A DNA stretch of 6,663 nt. It comes from Candidatus Neoanaerotignum tabaqchaliae (GTDB lineage: Bacteria > Bacillota > Clostridia > Lachnospirales > Anaerotignaceae). Shown in pieces: positions 1 to 5,753 of this stretch. The translations under genes were made by a program, and so were the position numbers. The stretch covers positions 1 to 6,663 of the forward strand of contig CAJFUS010000182.1 in NCBI GenBank assembly GCA_904420235.1, given 5' to 3'. The stretch's first letter is position 1. Each line of letters opens with the position of its first letter. The notes beneath the pieces are model-generated. The model saw nothing but the letters and a program-made list of their open reading frames with translations, did not search any database and was not told the origin of the DNA.

Positions 1-94
1 AGGAAGGAGAGGGCGGCGCGGCGAAACACTCTGCTGATATGCAGATGGTTAATGCGGCGGACAAGGCTGTGCATAATACGCTTTTGCGCTTCAT
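1..94 (-). CDS. Exported protein of unknown function, N-terminal fragment (signal peptide only)
   Basis: This frame opens with ATG at 94-92 on the minus strand and is still open at the window edge after 31 codons. The visible N-terminus is a textbook signal peptide: a basic start (MKRK), a hydrophobic core at about residues 5-21, and a likely signal peptidase I site after ECFA (residue 25). The mature chain then starts alanine/proline/serine-rich (APPSPS). Cys8, Cys18 and Cys23 lie inside the signal, but none sits in a good lipobox, so a lipoprotein is less likely. A ribosome binding site (AAGGGAGA, 111-104) lies 9 bases ahead of the ATG. The gene begins 18 bases after the stop of the MMPL exporter on the same strand, so the two are probably co-transcribed. 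The function cannot be told from the part present. An opposite-strand frame at 3-119 is also open but has no recognisable content. The start and the export signal are well supported; the product is unknown. Confidence 0.75.
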   Translation of the reverse strand, partial: MKRKSVLCTALSAALTICISAECFAAPPSPS

Positions 95-112
95 TTTAAA
101 TCATCTCCCTTT

Positions 113-2260
113 TTATTGAGCGGCGGCATTTTGATTTGAGGACTTATTGAGCTTTTTAGCTTCGGCCTTTTTTATCTGCCGCATTATCGTTTTATCAAAA
201 ATTACAAGAAGCGCCGGAAGCAGTGTAAACACCAGAGTCATGCTTAAAAGAGCGCCTCTTCCAACAAAATGCCCTACTTGAGATATTACGCGCATACTGC
301 TTGTAATATAAATTATATATCCAACAACCGTAAGAATTGAGCCTGACGTAAGTATTGACAATGCGCTTTTTGATATGGCCTTTAAAGCGGTTTCCTTTTT
401 ATCGGCGCATTCGGGCCTGAGGCCTATATAGTTGTTTGTCATAAGTATTGAGTAATCCACAGTGGCTCCAAGCTGTATGCAGCCAACTATTATGTACCCC
501 ATGTAAATTACGTTTTCCCCAACAAGGTATGGCATTGACATATTTATAAATGTGGCCATTTCTATTGGTATAATAAGCAGTATCGGCACAAAAATTGTTT
601 TGAATGTTATCATTACAACAATGGCCACGCCTAAAAGGGATATTAACGAAACTTTGCCGTAATCCTCCGTTAGTATGTCTTTTATATCCATGGCCGACGG
701 GGTGAGGCCTATTACATAGGAGTCCTCGGAATAATATCGCTTAACGGTTTCGGAAACGGTGTTGCTGCATGCGAAAGAATAGTTGCTTTCCTCTAAGTTG
801 CGCATTGATATAAGTATTCTTGAGTAATTTTCGGTTCTAAGCTCATCGGTTAATGTTTTCGGAAGAAAATCCTGAGGTATTCCGGCCGGAAGTGTTCCCG
901 ACAGGGAAACGGCATAGTTTACAAAGCCAAGATTTTCAAGGTCCTCGGTAAGATTGCGTTCCATAACTATGGAGCCGTTTGGAACCATGGCAATTATTAT
1001 GTTTGATTTGCCGAAAATGTTGTTTATCTCAACGCCGTCGTCGTATACTTTTGAGCCGGCACCGGCACCGGAGGCCTCCTCGCCGAATTTAAACGTATTC
1101 ATGTTTTGGCCAACATAGCAAGGCAGGGCTATTACGGCCACTATTATAAACACGGGTATGTGCATCTTATATACGATTTTTGCAAATTTATTAAAATTTG
1201 AAACAAAAGGCGGATGTTTATATTTTTCTATCACTTTGTCAAAACGTATTATTAAAGACGGCATAAGAAAAATTACCGCCGCCAGTGAGCATACAACGCC
1301 CTTTGCCAGAACAAAACCCATGTCCCTGCCTATGTTAAAACGCATAAGGGCCATAACGATAAAGCCTACTATTGTTGTGGCTCCGCTTGAAAGTATTGAG
1401 TTTGACGCTTCTTTAAGAGCAAGAACCATTCCCTCATGCATATCATATCCCTGAGAGGTGTAAAATTTGAATGTGTGCAGAAGGAATATGGAATAGTCTA
1501 TTGAAACCGCTAATTGCAGTATGGCGGATATTGAAAACGTAAAAAATGATATTGTGCCGAATATTATGTTTGTGCCCATGTTTATTATTATGGCTACTGC
1601 CATAACAAGAAGGAAAAGGAAAGGCTCAAACCATGATTCGGTTGTTATGGCGAGTATAATAATTATTACAAAAAGCGCCAGGATTATTGCTACCGTAACT
1701 TCCTGCATTGTCAATTCCTGCTTTTCCTTGCTTTGAACGGCGCTTCCCGAATAGCAGGCGTTGTCTCCCGCTATTTTATAAATCTCATCTACGGCAGCTT
1801 TTGTGCGTTCGTCATAGCTGCCTTCCTCGAAAACTATGTCCATTACGGCATTGCCGTCTTTATAAAAGGTGTTCCCTTTTCCTGCCATATTTGTGAAATT
1901 ATTCAAAGCCGATGTTATAAATTCCTGAGGCATGTATGCTTCAACAACGCTGTCCGGGCCTATTACAAGAGAGACGCCGTCTACCTTTGATATTTTTTCC
2001 CTTACACTTTTGGCTTCCTGCAATGTAACGTCCTTAAGCATTACACGGGCAAGGCCGGGATAGCCGAACTCATCCTCCATTACATTAAGAGCTTGTTTTG
2101 TTGGGGCGAAATCGGGCAGATATGTGCTTAAGTCGTAATTTATGCCAACAAAGGGAAAGCATATGGCGCTTATTATAACGGCGGCCAAAAATATTTTCTC
2201 TATTTTGCTGCGTTTTGTTACTATAATATTTATTATGCTGTCAAAAGAAAAGTTTTTCAT
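113..2260 (-). CDS. MMPL/RND-superfamily membrane exporter
   Basis: This encodes a 715-residue integral membrane transporter of the MMPL branch of the RND superfamily, whose members use the proton gradient to move lipids, drugs or other hydrophobic compounds. The layout is the usual duplicated one. A first helix (about 23-39) is followed by a large external domain (about 43-188) and a five-helix bundle (about 189-338). A seventh helix (about 369-384) then leads to a second external domain (about 385-536) and a second bundle (about 537-690). Each half carries a Asp-Tyr pair in its central helix (D255-Y256 in SIDYSIFL, D602-Y603 in TVDYSILM), at the places of the proton-relay pairs in mycobacterial MmpL3. 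The C-terminal tail is short, lysine-rich and cytoplasmic. I chose the ATG at 2260 because GGAGG lies five bases ahead of it; a TTG at 2272 would fall at the edge of that site. The gene is divergent from a tetR-type gene, its likely regulator. The substrate cannot be told. Confidence 0.93.
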   Translation of the reverse strand: MKNFSFDSIINIIVTKRSKIEKIFLAAVIISAICFPFVGINYDLSTYLPDFAPTKQALNVMEDEFGYPGLARVMLKDVTLQEAKSVREKISKVDGVSLVIGPDSVVEAYMPQEFITSALNNFTNMAGKGNTFYKDGNAVMDIVFEEGSYDERTKAAVDEIYKIAGDNACYSGSAVQSKEKQELTMQEVTVAIILALFVIIIILAITTESWFEPFLFLLVMAVAIIINMGTNIIFGTISFFTFSISAILQLAVSIDYSIFLLHTFKFYTSQGYDMHEGMVLALKEASNSILSSGATTIVGFIVMALMRFNIGRDMGFVLAKGVVCSLAAVIFLMPSLIIRFDKVIEKYKHPPFVSNFNKFAKIVYKMHIPVFIIVAVIALPCYVGQNMNTFKFGEEASGAGAGSKVYDDGVEINNIFGKSNIIIAMVPNGSIVMERNLTEDLENLGFVNYAVSLSGTLPAGIPQDFLPKTLTDELRTENYSRILISMRNLEESNYSFACSNTVSETVKRYYSEDSYVIGLTPSAMDIKDILTEDYGKVSLISLLGVAIVVMITFKTIFVPILLIIPIEMATFINMSMPYLVGENVIYMGYIIVGCIQLGATVDYSILMTNNYIGLRPECADKKETALKAISKSALSILTSGSILTVVGYIIYITSSMRVISQVGHFVGRGALLSMTLVFTLLPALLVIFDKTIMRQIKKAEAKKLNKSSNQNAAAQ

Positions 2261-2265
2261 CTCTG

Positions 2266-2270
2266 CCTCC
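2266..2270 (-). promoter_or_regulatory. Ribosome binding site fixing the exporter start
   Basis: GGAGG on the minus strand, followed by CAGAG and then ATG at 2260. The in-frame TTG four codons upstream (2272-2270) overlaps the first base of this site and has no Shine-Dalgarno of its own, so the ATG is the better start. Confidence 0.75.
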
Positions 2271-2280
2271 AATAATAGAC

Positions 2281-2304
2281 ATTAAGTTGATTTTTAAACT
2301 TAAT
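2281..2304. repeat. Inverted repeat at the exporter promoter (possible operator)
   Basis: Perfect 8-base arms ATTAAGTT and AACTTAAT are separated by 8 bases. The repeat covers the -35 box of the predicted plus-strand promoter and the predicted start point of the minus-strand transcript, so a bound repressor here would block both. The region is very AT-rich, so arms of this length can arise by chance. I treat it as a weak operator candidate. Confidence 0.35.
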
Positions 2305-2315
2305 TGCATTATAAT
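2287..2315 (+). promoter_or_regulatory. Predicted sigma-A promoter for the tetR-type gene
   Basis: TTGATT (2287-2292) and TATAAT (2310-2315) are separated by exactly 17 bases, close to the housekeeping consensus. Transcription would start near 2322 and give a leader of about 125 bases before the ATG at 2447; that leader contains the inverted repeats at 2349-2376 and 2393-2423. The call rests on consensus match only. Confidence 0.5.
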
Positions 2316-2336
2316 ACTTGGTATAAATATGCACAA
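2308..2336 (-). promoter_or_regulatory. Predicted sigma-A promoter for the MMPL exporter
   Basis: Read on the minus strand, TTGTGC (2336-2331) and a perfect TATAAT (2313-2308) are 17 bases apart. Transcription would start near 2301, giving a leader of about 40 bases to the exporter ATG. The -10 box shares four bases with that of the plus-strand promoter (ATTATAAT, 2308-2315). The -35 box matches the consensus only in its TTG. Confidence 0.45.
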
Positions 2337-2348
2337 TAACCAATTTAA

Positions 2349-2376
2349 TTAATGTTTGATTATAAATAAACACTAA
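2349..2376. repeat. Imperfect inverted repeat in the divergent region (possible operator)
   Basis: TTAATGTTT and AAACACTAA form 9-base arms with one mismatch and a 10-base spacer. The repeat lies between the -35 of the exporter promoter and the stronger palindrome at 2393-2423, with which it shares a TAATG core in the left arm. It could be a second, weaker site for the neighbouring TetR-type repressor. It could also be chance in AT-rich DNA. Confidence 0.3.
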
Positions 2377-2392
2377 AACTTTTATTAATTAG

Positions 2393-2423
2393 TAATGAAC
2401 ATATTTTAAAATATTGTTCATTA
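2393..2423. promoter_or_regulatory. Palindrome before the tetR-type gene, probable operator
   Basis: Perfect 9-base arms TAATGAACA and TGTTCATTA flank a 13-base centre that itself contains a 12-base palindrome (TATTTTAAAATA). Its length, its two-fold symmetry and its place 8 bases upstream of the ribosome binding site of a TetR-family gene fit an autoregulatory operator. Binding here would stop transcription from the predicted start near 2322 by roadblock. If transcribed, the same bases could also fold into an AU-rich hairpin close to the ribosome binding site. This is the strongest of the three inverted repeats in the region. Confidence 0.55.
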
Positions 2424-2431
2424 TTTATAAC

Positions 2432-2438
2432 AAGGAGG
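2432..2438 (+). promoter_or_regulatory. Ribosome binding site fixing the tetR start
   Basis: AAGGAGG lies 8 bases before ATG at 2447. An in-frame TTG at 2414 precedes this site, overlaps the palindrome and has no Shine-Dalgarno, so the shorter protein is preferred. Confidence 0.75.
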
Positions 2439-2446
2439 AAGGGGTT

Positions 2447-3031
2447 ATGACATATAGCAAAGAAGACAGGAGGATAAGAAGAACAAAAAAACTTTTAAAG
2501 CAGGCGCTTGCGGAACTTATGGAACAGAAGGATTTTAACGACATAACCGTAAAAGACATAACCGAAAAGGCGGATTTAAACAGGGGAACTTTTTATCTGC
2601 ATTATTCCGGAACATACGACCTGCTTGAGAAGATTGAAAATGAGATACTTGGCAGTATACAGCAGGTTATTGAGGAGTATTTGAATCATGACGACGCTAA
2701 AAATGATTCGGCTATTACGGCCATATATCCCATAGGCGTTTATATTATGGAAAACGCTGATATATGCCGGTGCCTTATAAACAATAAAGCGTCGTCGGAC
2801 TTTATAGACAAATTTCAGGAGCTTATATTTAAAAATTTACTTAATATAACAAGTATAAAGCATCCGAAGGCGGCAAATAAGTCTAACGAGTATTACTTCA
2901 GCTTTATAACATACGGCGTGATAGGGGTTCTGAAATGTTGGCTTAGTAAAAAACCAATGCCGCCGGTTGACGAGGTTGCCAAGTTGGTTGATAAGTTTAT
3001 TATTTCGGTTTCCAACGGAACGCTTAAATAA
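2447..3031 (+). CDS. TetR/AcrR-family transcriptional regulator
   Basis: This encodes a 194-residue one-component DNA-binding regulator. The N-terminal domain has the family shape: a basic helix (about 8-28, RRIRRTKKLLKQAL) and a helix-turn-helix at about 33-53. That segment includes DITVKDITEKADLNRGTFY and then LHYSGTYDLL, the most conserved TetR signature. Residues after about 65 are the all-helical ligand and dimer domain. It resembles the domain of DhaS-like Firmicute regulators, with a late GVIGVLKCWL segment typical of that group. Length is normal. Family members usually repress a neighbouring gene until a small hydrophobic ligand binds. Here the divergent MMPL exporter is the obvious target, and the palindrome at 2393-2423 a likely binding site; both points are inferred. 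The codirectional anion transporter genes start 77 bases downstream, so control of those is possible too. The ligand is unknown. Confidence 0.92.
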   Translation: MTYSKEDRRIRRTKKLLKQALAELMEQKDFNDITVKDITEKADLNRGTFYLHYSGTYDLLEKIENEILGSIQQVIEEYLNHDDAKNDSAITAIYPIGVYIMENADICRCLINNKASSDFIDKFQELIFKNLLNITSIKHPKAANKSNEYYFSFITYGVIGVLKCWLSKKPMPPVDEVAKLVDKFIISVSNGTLK

Positions 3032-3108
3032 TATTAAGAATGCGGATATTTTCTAAATCGTATTATAGTGGTAAAATTATGTTGTAAGGCTTAAAGGGGG
3101 AGAATCTT

Positions 3109-3675
3109 TTGAAAATTTTGATAGATTTGTTTGTTACGTTTGCCAAAATGGGGGCCGTTACGTTCGGAGGCGGCTATGCCATGCTGCCGATACTTCAAAA
3201 AACCGTTGTAGAGGAGAAAAAATGGGCAACAGAAGATGAGCTTTTAGACTATTATGCCATAGGACAGTGCACGCCGGGGATTATAGCCGTTAATACGGCC
3301 ACATTTATAGGATATAAATATAAGGGAGTGTTTGGAGGAATAATGGCAACTCTTGGGGTTGTTTTTCCGTCAATAGTTATAATATCAATAATAGCGGCAT
3401 TTTTGCAGAATTTCGCGGAATTGGCCGTTGTTCAGCATGCCTTTGCCGGAATAAGGGTTTGCGTTGGTGTGCTTATACTTAACGCCGTTGTGAAACTTTG
3501 GAAAGGAGCCGTTAAGGGTAAAATAACTGGAGCCATAGTTATATTGTCATGCGCTGTGTCGGCTTTTACAAATGTATCGTCAGTAGCCCTTGTAATAGCC
3601 GCCGGTATCCTTGGGTTTTTATTCACTGGAAAAATAGAGAATTTTGAAAGCCATAAAAGGGAGGCGGATAAATAA
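3109..3675 (+). CDS. Half-size CHR-family (chromate-type) anion transporter subunit, first of a pair
   Basis: This encodes 188 residues, one CHR domain (half of a full-length ChrA). The family signature is clear: FGGGYAMLP at 19-27 and QCTPGIIAVNTATFIGYK at 53-70, followed by hydrophobic helices (about 79-99, 110-130 and 137-172). Short CHR proteins work as pairs encoded side by side, and the next gene is the partner. Some family members export chromate, but many of these pairs have no tested substrate, so chromate resistance should not be assumed. The start is TTG at 3109, supported by AAAGGGGGAG about six bases upstream. The first in-frame ATG (codon 14) would remove part of the first helix. 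The stop overlaps the next start as TAATG, which suggests translational coupling and equal amounts of the two subunits. No convincing promoter was found in the 77 bases after tetR. Confidence 0.9.
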   Translation: MKILIDLFVTFAKMGAVTFGGGYAMLPILQKTVVEEKKWATEDELLDYYAIGQCTPGIIAVNTATFIGYKYKGVFGGIMATLGVVFPSIVIISIIAAFLQNFAELAVVQHAFAGIRVCVGVLILNAVVKLWKGAVKGKITGAIVILSCAVSAFTNVSSVALVIAAGILGFLFTGKIENFESHKREADK

Positions 3676-4232
3676 TGCCAACGCTCATTATTTTGTATTT
3701 TGAGTTTTTTAAAGTTGGACTTTTCGCCATAGGCGGAGGTCTTGCCACACTTCCCTTTTTATATGACTTGGCCGATAAATATCCTTGGATTACAGACACT
3801 ATGATTGGCGATATGATTGCCATATCGGAATCAACTCCCGGTGCAATGGGAATAAACATGGCTACATATGTAGGGTTTCAAAATTGCGGCGTTATAGGAG
3901 GGATAACCACTACTTTAGGGCTTATATCGCCGTCCATAATAGTTATTATAATAATAGCCAACGCTTTAACAAAATTTAAAGAAAGCTCGGTTGTTAAAAA
4001 CATGTTTTATGTTTTAAGGCCTATGGCCACAGGGCTTATAGCCGCGGCGGGGCTTTCGGTTATAATGCTGGCTATATTTGGCACAAGCCAAGTTGGCCTT
4101 TCCATTAACGGAGTGAATTTTAAAGCCATTATACTTTTTATAGCAATATATATTTTTATAAAGAAAACTAAATTCCACCCTGTGGCCGCCATAGCCTTGA
4201 GCGGGATTATAGGCGTAATATTCAGTTTTTAA
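3675..4232 (+). CDS. Half-size CHR-family (chromate-type) anion transporter subunit, second of a pair
   Basis: This encodes 185 residues, again one CHR domain. The motifs sit almost exactly where they do in the first subunit: IGGGLATLP at 19-27 and STPGAMGINMATYVGF at 53-68, then hydrophobic helices to the C-terminus (about 76-97, 110-136, 150-162 and 168-185). The two genes are thus diverged copies of one unit, matching the two halves of full-length ChrA, and probably form a heterodimer in the cytoplasmic membrane. The first subunit carries Cys before TPG while this one carries Ser-Thr, so the two halves are not interchangeable. The ATG overlaps the previous stop by one base, and AGGGAGG (3658-3664) within the upstream gene serves as ribosome binding site. 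The true anion is unknown. Confidence 0.9.
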   Translation: MPTLIILYFEFFKVGLFAIGGGLATLPFLYDLADKYPWITDTMIGDMIAISESTPGAMGINMATYVGFQNCGVIGGITTTLGLISPSIIVIIIIANALTKFKESSVVKNMFYVLRPMATGLIAAAGLSVIMLAIFGTSQVGLSINGVNFKAIILFIAIYIFIKKTKFHPVAAIALSGIIGVIFSF

Positions 4233-4237
4233 GGAGG
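4231..4237 (+). promoter_or_regulatory. Ribosome binding site fixing the aldehyde dehydrogenase start
   Basis: AAGGAGG overlaps the last two bases of the previous stop codon. It lies 11 bases before ATG at 4249. The in-frame GTG at 4240 is only two bases from the site, too close for normal initiation, so the ATG is preferred. Confidence 0.65.
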
Positions 4238-4248
4238 TTGTGTTTTAT

Positions 4249-5736
4249 ATGGATAGGGTTCTTAATTACATTGACGGAAATTGGACAGAGGCTTCTGATG
4301 GCGTTTTTTTTGACGTTATTAATCCAGCCAGCGGAGAAATTGTGGCTAAAGCTGCCAAAGGCACAGTTGACGATGCCAAAAGGGCCATAATGGCGGCAAA
4401 AAGAGAGTTTTATGAAAACAAAAACGGCTGGAGACGATTCAGCGCCGTAAAGCGTTCTGAAATACTTCTTAAAATAGCCGACAAACTTGAGAGCTTGCGG
4501 GACGAATTTGCCAGAACGGAAACCATTGATAACGGCAAACCTCTTAGAGAGGCTTATGGTGATGTTGACGACGCCGTAAGCTACATAAGATATTACGCGG
4601 GAGCAATAAGAATGCCTTCAGGAGCTTCTTATGAGGTAAACGACGGCTTTGGGCCTATGCATTCATACACCATTAAAGAGCCTGTTGGCGTGTGCGGTCT
4701 TATAACGCCATGGAATTATCCGCTGCTTATGGGCGTTCAAAAGTTGGCGCCTGCATTGGCGGCGGGAAATACGGTTGTGTTTAAGCCAAGCTCTGAAACT
4801 CCGCTTTCAACAGTTAAATTTTTTGAGATTTTGGCTGAATCCGAAATGCCTGCCGGAACAGTAAACCTTGTAATGGGCGGCGGCTCAACCGTTGGCAGCG
4901 CTATATCGGAAAGCCCTGATGTTGATATGGTTTCATTTACGGGAAGCACTGAGGTTGGACAAAGTATATACAGAGCTGCGGCTGTTAACGTTAAAAAAAT
5001 CGGCCTTGAGCTTGGAGGAAAATCGCCTAATGTAATATTTGCAGACGCAGATTTGGACGGAGCGGTTGAGTGGGCCATGATGGGGGTTTTCTTTAATCAG
5101 GGAGAGGTATGTTCGGCAGGCTCAAGAATTATAATAGAGGAAAGCATAAAAGACGAGTTTGTTAAACGCCTTGCGGACAGAGCTGACAAAATGGTTCTTG
5201 GAAATGGCCTTGAAAATCCGGATATGGGGCCTCTTGTATCAAAAAGCCATATGGAAAAGGTTCTTGGTTTTATAGAAAAAGCCAAAGAAGAGGGGGCGAA
5301 AGTAGTTTGCGGAGGATACAGATATACTGAGGGCCAATGTGCCAAAGGATATTTTGTGCGTCCAACAATACTTGACAACTGCTCAAATGATAATATCGCC
5401 GTTAAAAAAGAAATTTTCGGACCAGTTGTTACAATACAAACATTTAAAACAGAGGAAGAAGCCGTTAAAATGGCCAATGACACAGAATACGGACTTGCGG
5501 GAGCCGTTTTTACAAAAGACGGAGCAAGAGCTTTAAGGGTTATTAAAGAAATAAGAGCTGGCATAACATGGGTAAACTGCTACAATCCGGCTTTTGTTGA
5601 GGCTCCATGGGGAGGATACAAAAAAAGCGGAACGGGCAGAGAGCTTAGCTTTGAGGGCCTTGAGGAATATACAGAAACAAAACAGATTACAATTAACCTT
5701 AATCCGGGAGAACTGAGTTGGTATAAGAAACGCTGA
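4249..5736 (+). CDS. NAD(P)-dependent aldehyde dehydrogenase, betaine-aldehyde dehydrogenase-like
   Basis: This encodes a 495-residue, full-length soluble member of the ALDH superfamily, oxidising an aldehyde to its acid with NAD(P)+. All key parts are present. The oxyanion-hole Asn156 is in TPWNYP, and cofactor-binding Lys179 is in FKPSSETP. The Rossmann segment FTGSTEVG spans 230-237, and the general base Glu254 is in LELGGKSP. The nucleophile Cys288 is in GEVCSAGSR, and Glu388/Phe390 are in KEIFGPV. The C-terminal APWGGYKKSGTGREL block and the ending NLNPGELSWYKK resemble betaine-aldehyde dehydrogenases of the GbsA/BetB kind, whose product is glycine betaine. No choline dehydrogenase or betaine carrier lies in the window, so the substrate stays open; other amino- or aliphatic aldehydes are possible. 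The gene starts 16 bases after the CHR pair and 17 bases before the stalk-domain gene, with a ribosome binding site on each side, so it is probably in one operon with them. Confidence 0.93.
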   Translation: MDRVLNYIDGNWTEASDGVFFDVINPASGEIVAKAAKGTVDDAKRAIMAAKREFYENKNGWRRFSAVKRSEILLKIADKLESLRDEFARTETIDNGKPLREAYGDVDDAVSYIRYYAGAIRMPSGASYEVNDGFGPMHSYTIKEPVGVCGLITPWNYPLLMGVQKLAPALAAGNTVVFKPSSETPLSTVKFFEILAESEMPAGTVNLVMGGGSTVGSAISESPDVDMVSFTGSTEVGQSIYRAAAVNVKKIGLELGGKSPNVIFADADLDGAVEWAMMGVFFNQGEVCSAGSRIIIEESIKDEFVKRLADRADKMVLGNGLENPDMGPLVSKSHMEKVLGFIEKAKEEGAKVVCGGYRYTEGQCAKGYFVRPTILDNCSNDNIAVKKEIFGPVVTIQTFKTEEEAVKMANDTEYGLAGAVFTKDGARALRVIKEIRAGITWVNCYNPAFVEAPWGGYKKSGTGRELSFEGLEEYTETKQITINLNPGELSWYKKR

Positions 5737-5753
5737 CAAAAGGAGGCGGTATT

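Noticed and set aside
3..119. Plus-strand open frame entering from the left edge and ending in TGA at 117-119, overlapping the end of the exporter gene.
   Set aside because: Its 38 codons show no recognisable content, and the same bases on the minus strand carry a ribosome binding site, an ATG and a complete signal peptide directly after the exporter stop. The minus-strand reading explains more.
2540..2564. Direct repeat GACATAACCG, two copies 15 bases apart.
   Set aside because: It encodes the DIT-VK-DIT-EK part of the TetR helix-turn-helix, a normal pattern in this family, so it is protein-driven and not a DNA element.
3032..3108. Possible promoter or terminator between tetR and the CHR pair (TATAGT and TAAAAT boxes).
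   Set aside because: No matching -35 box stands at the right distance and no GC-rich hairpin with a T-run is present, so neither a separate promoter nor a terminator can be supported.
4737..5564. Two long minus-strand open frames opposite the aldehyde dehydrogenase gene.
   Set aside because: The plus strand has every catalytic motif of the enzyme in one uninterrupted frame. The antisense frames lack ribosome binding sites and domain features, so they arise from the codon pattern of the real gene.
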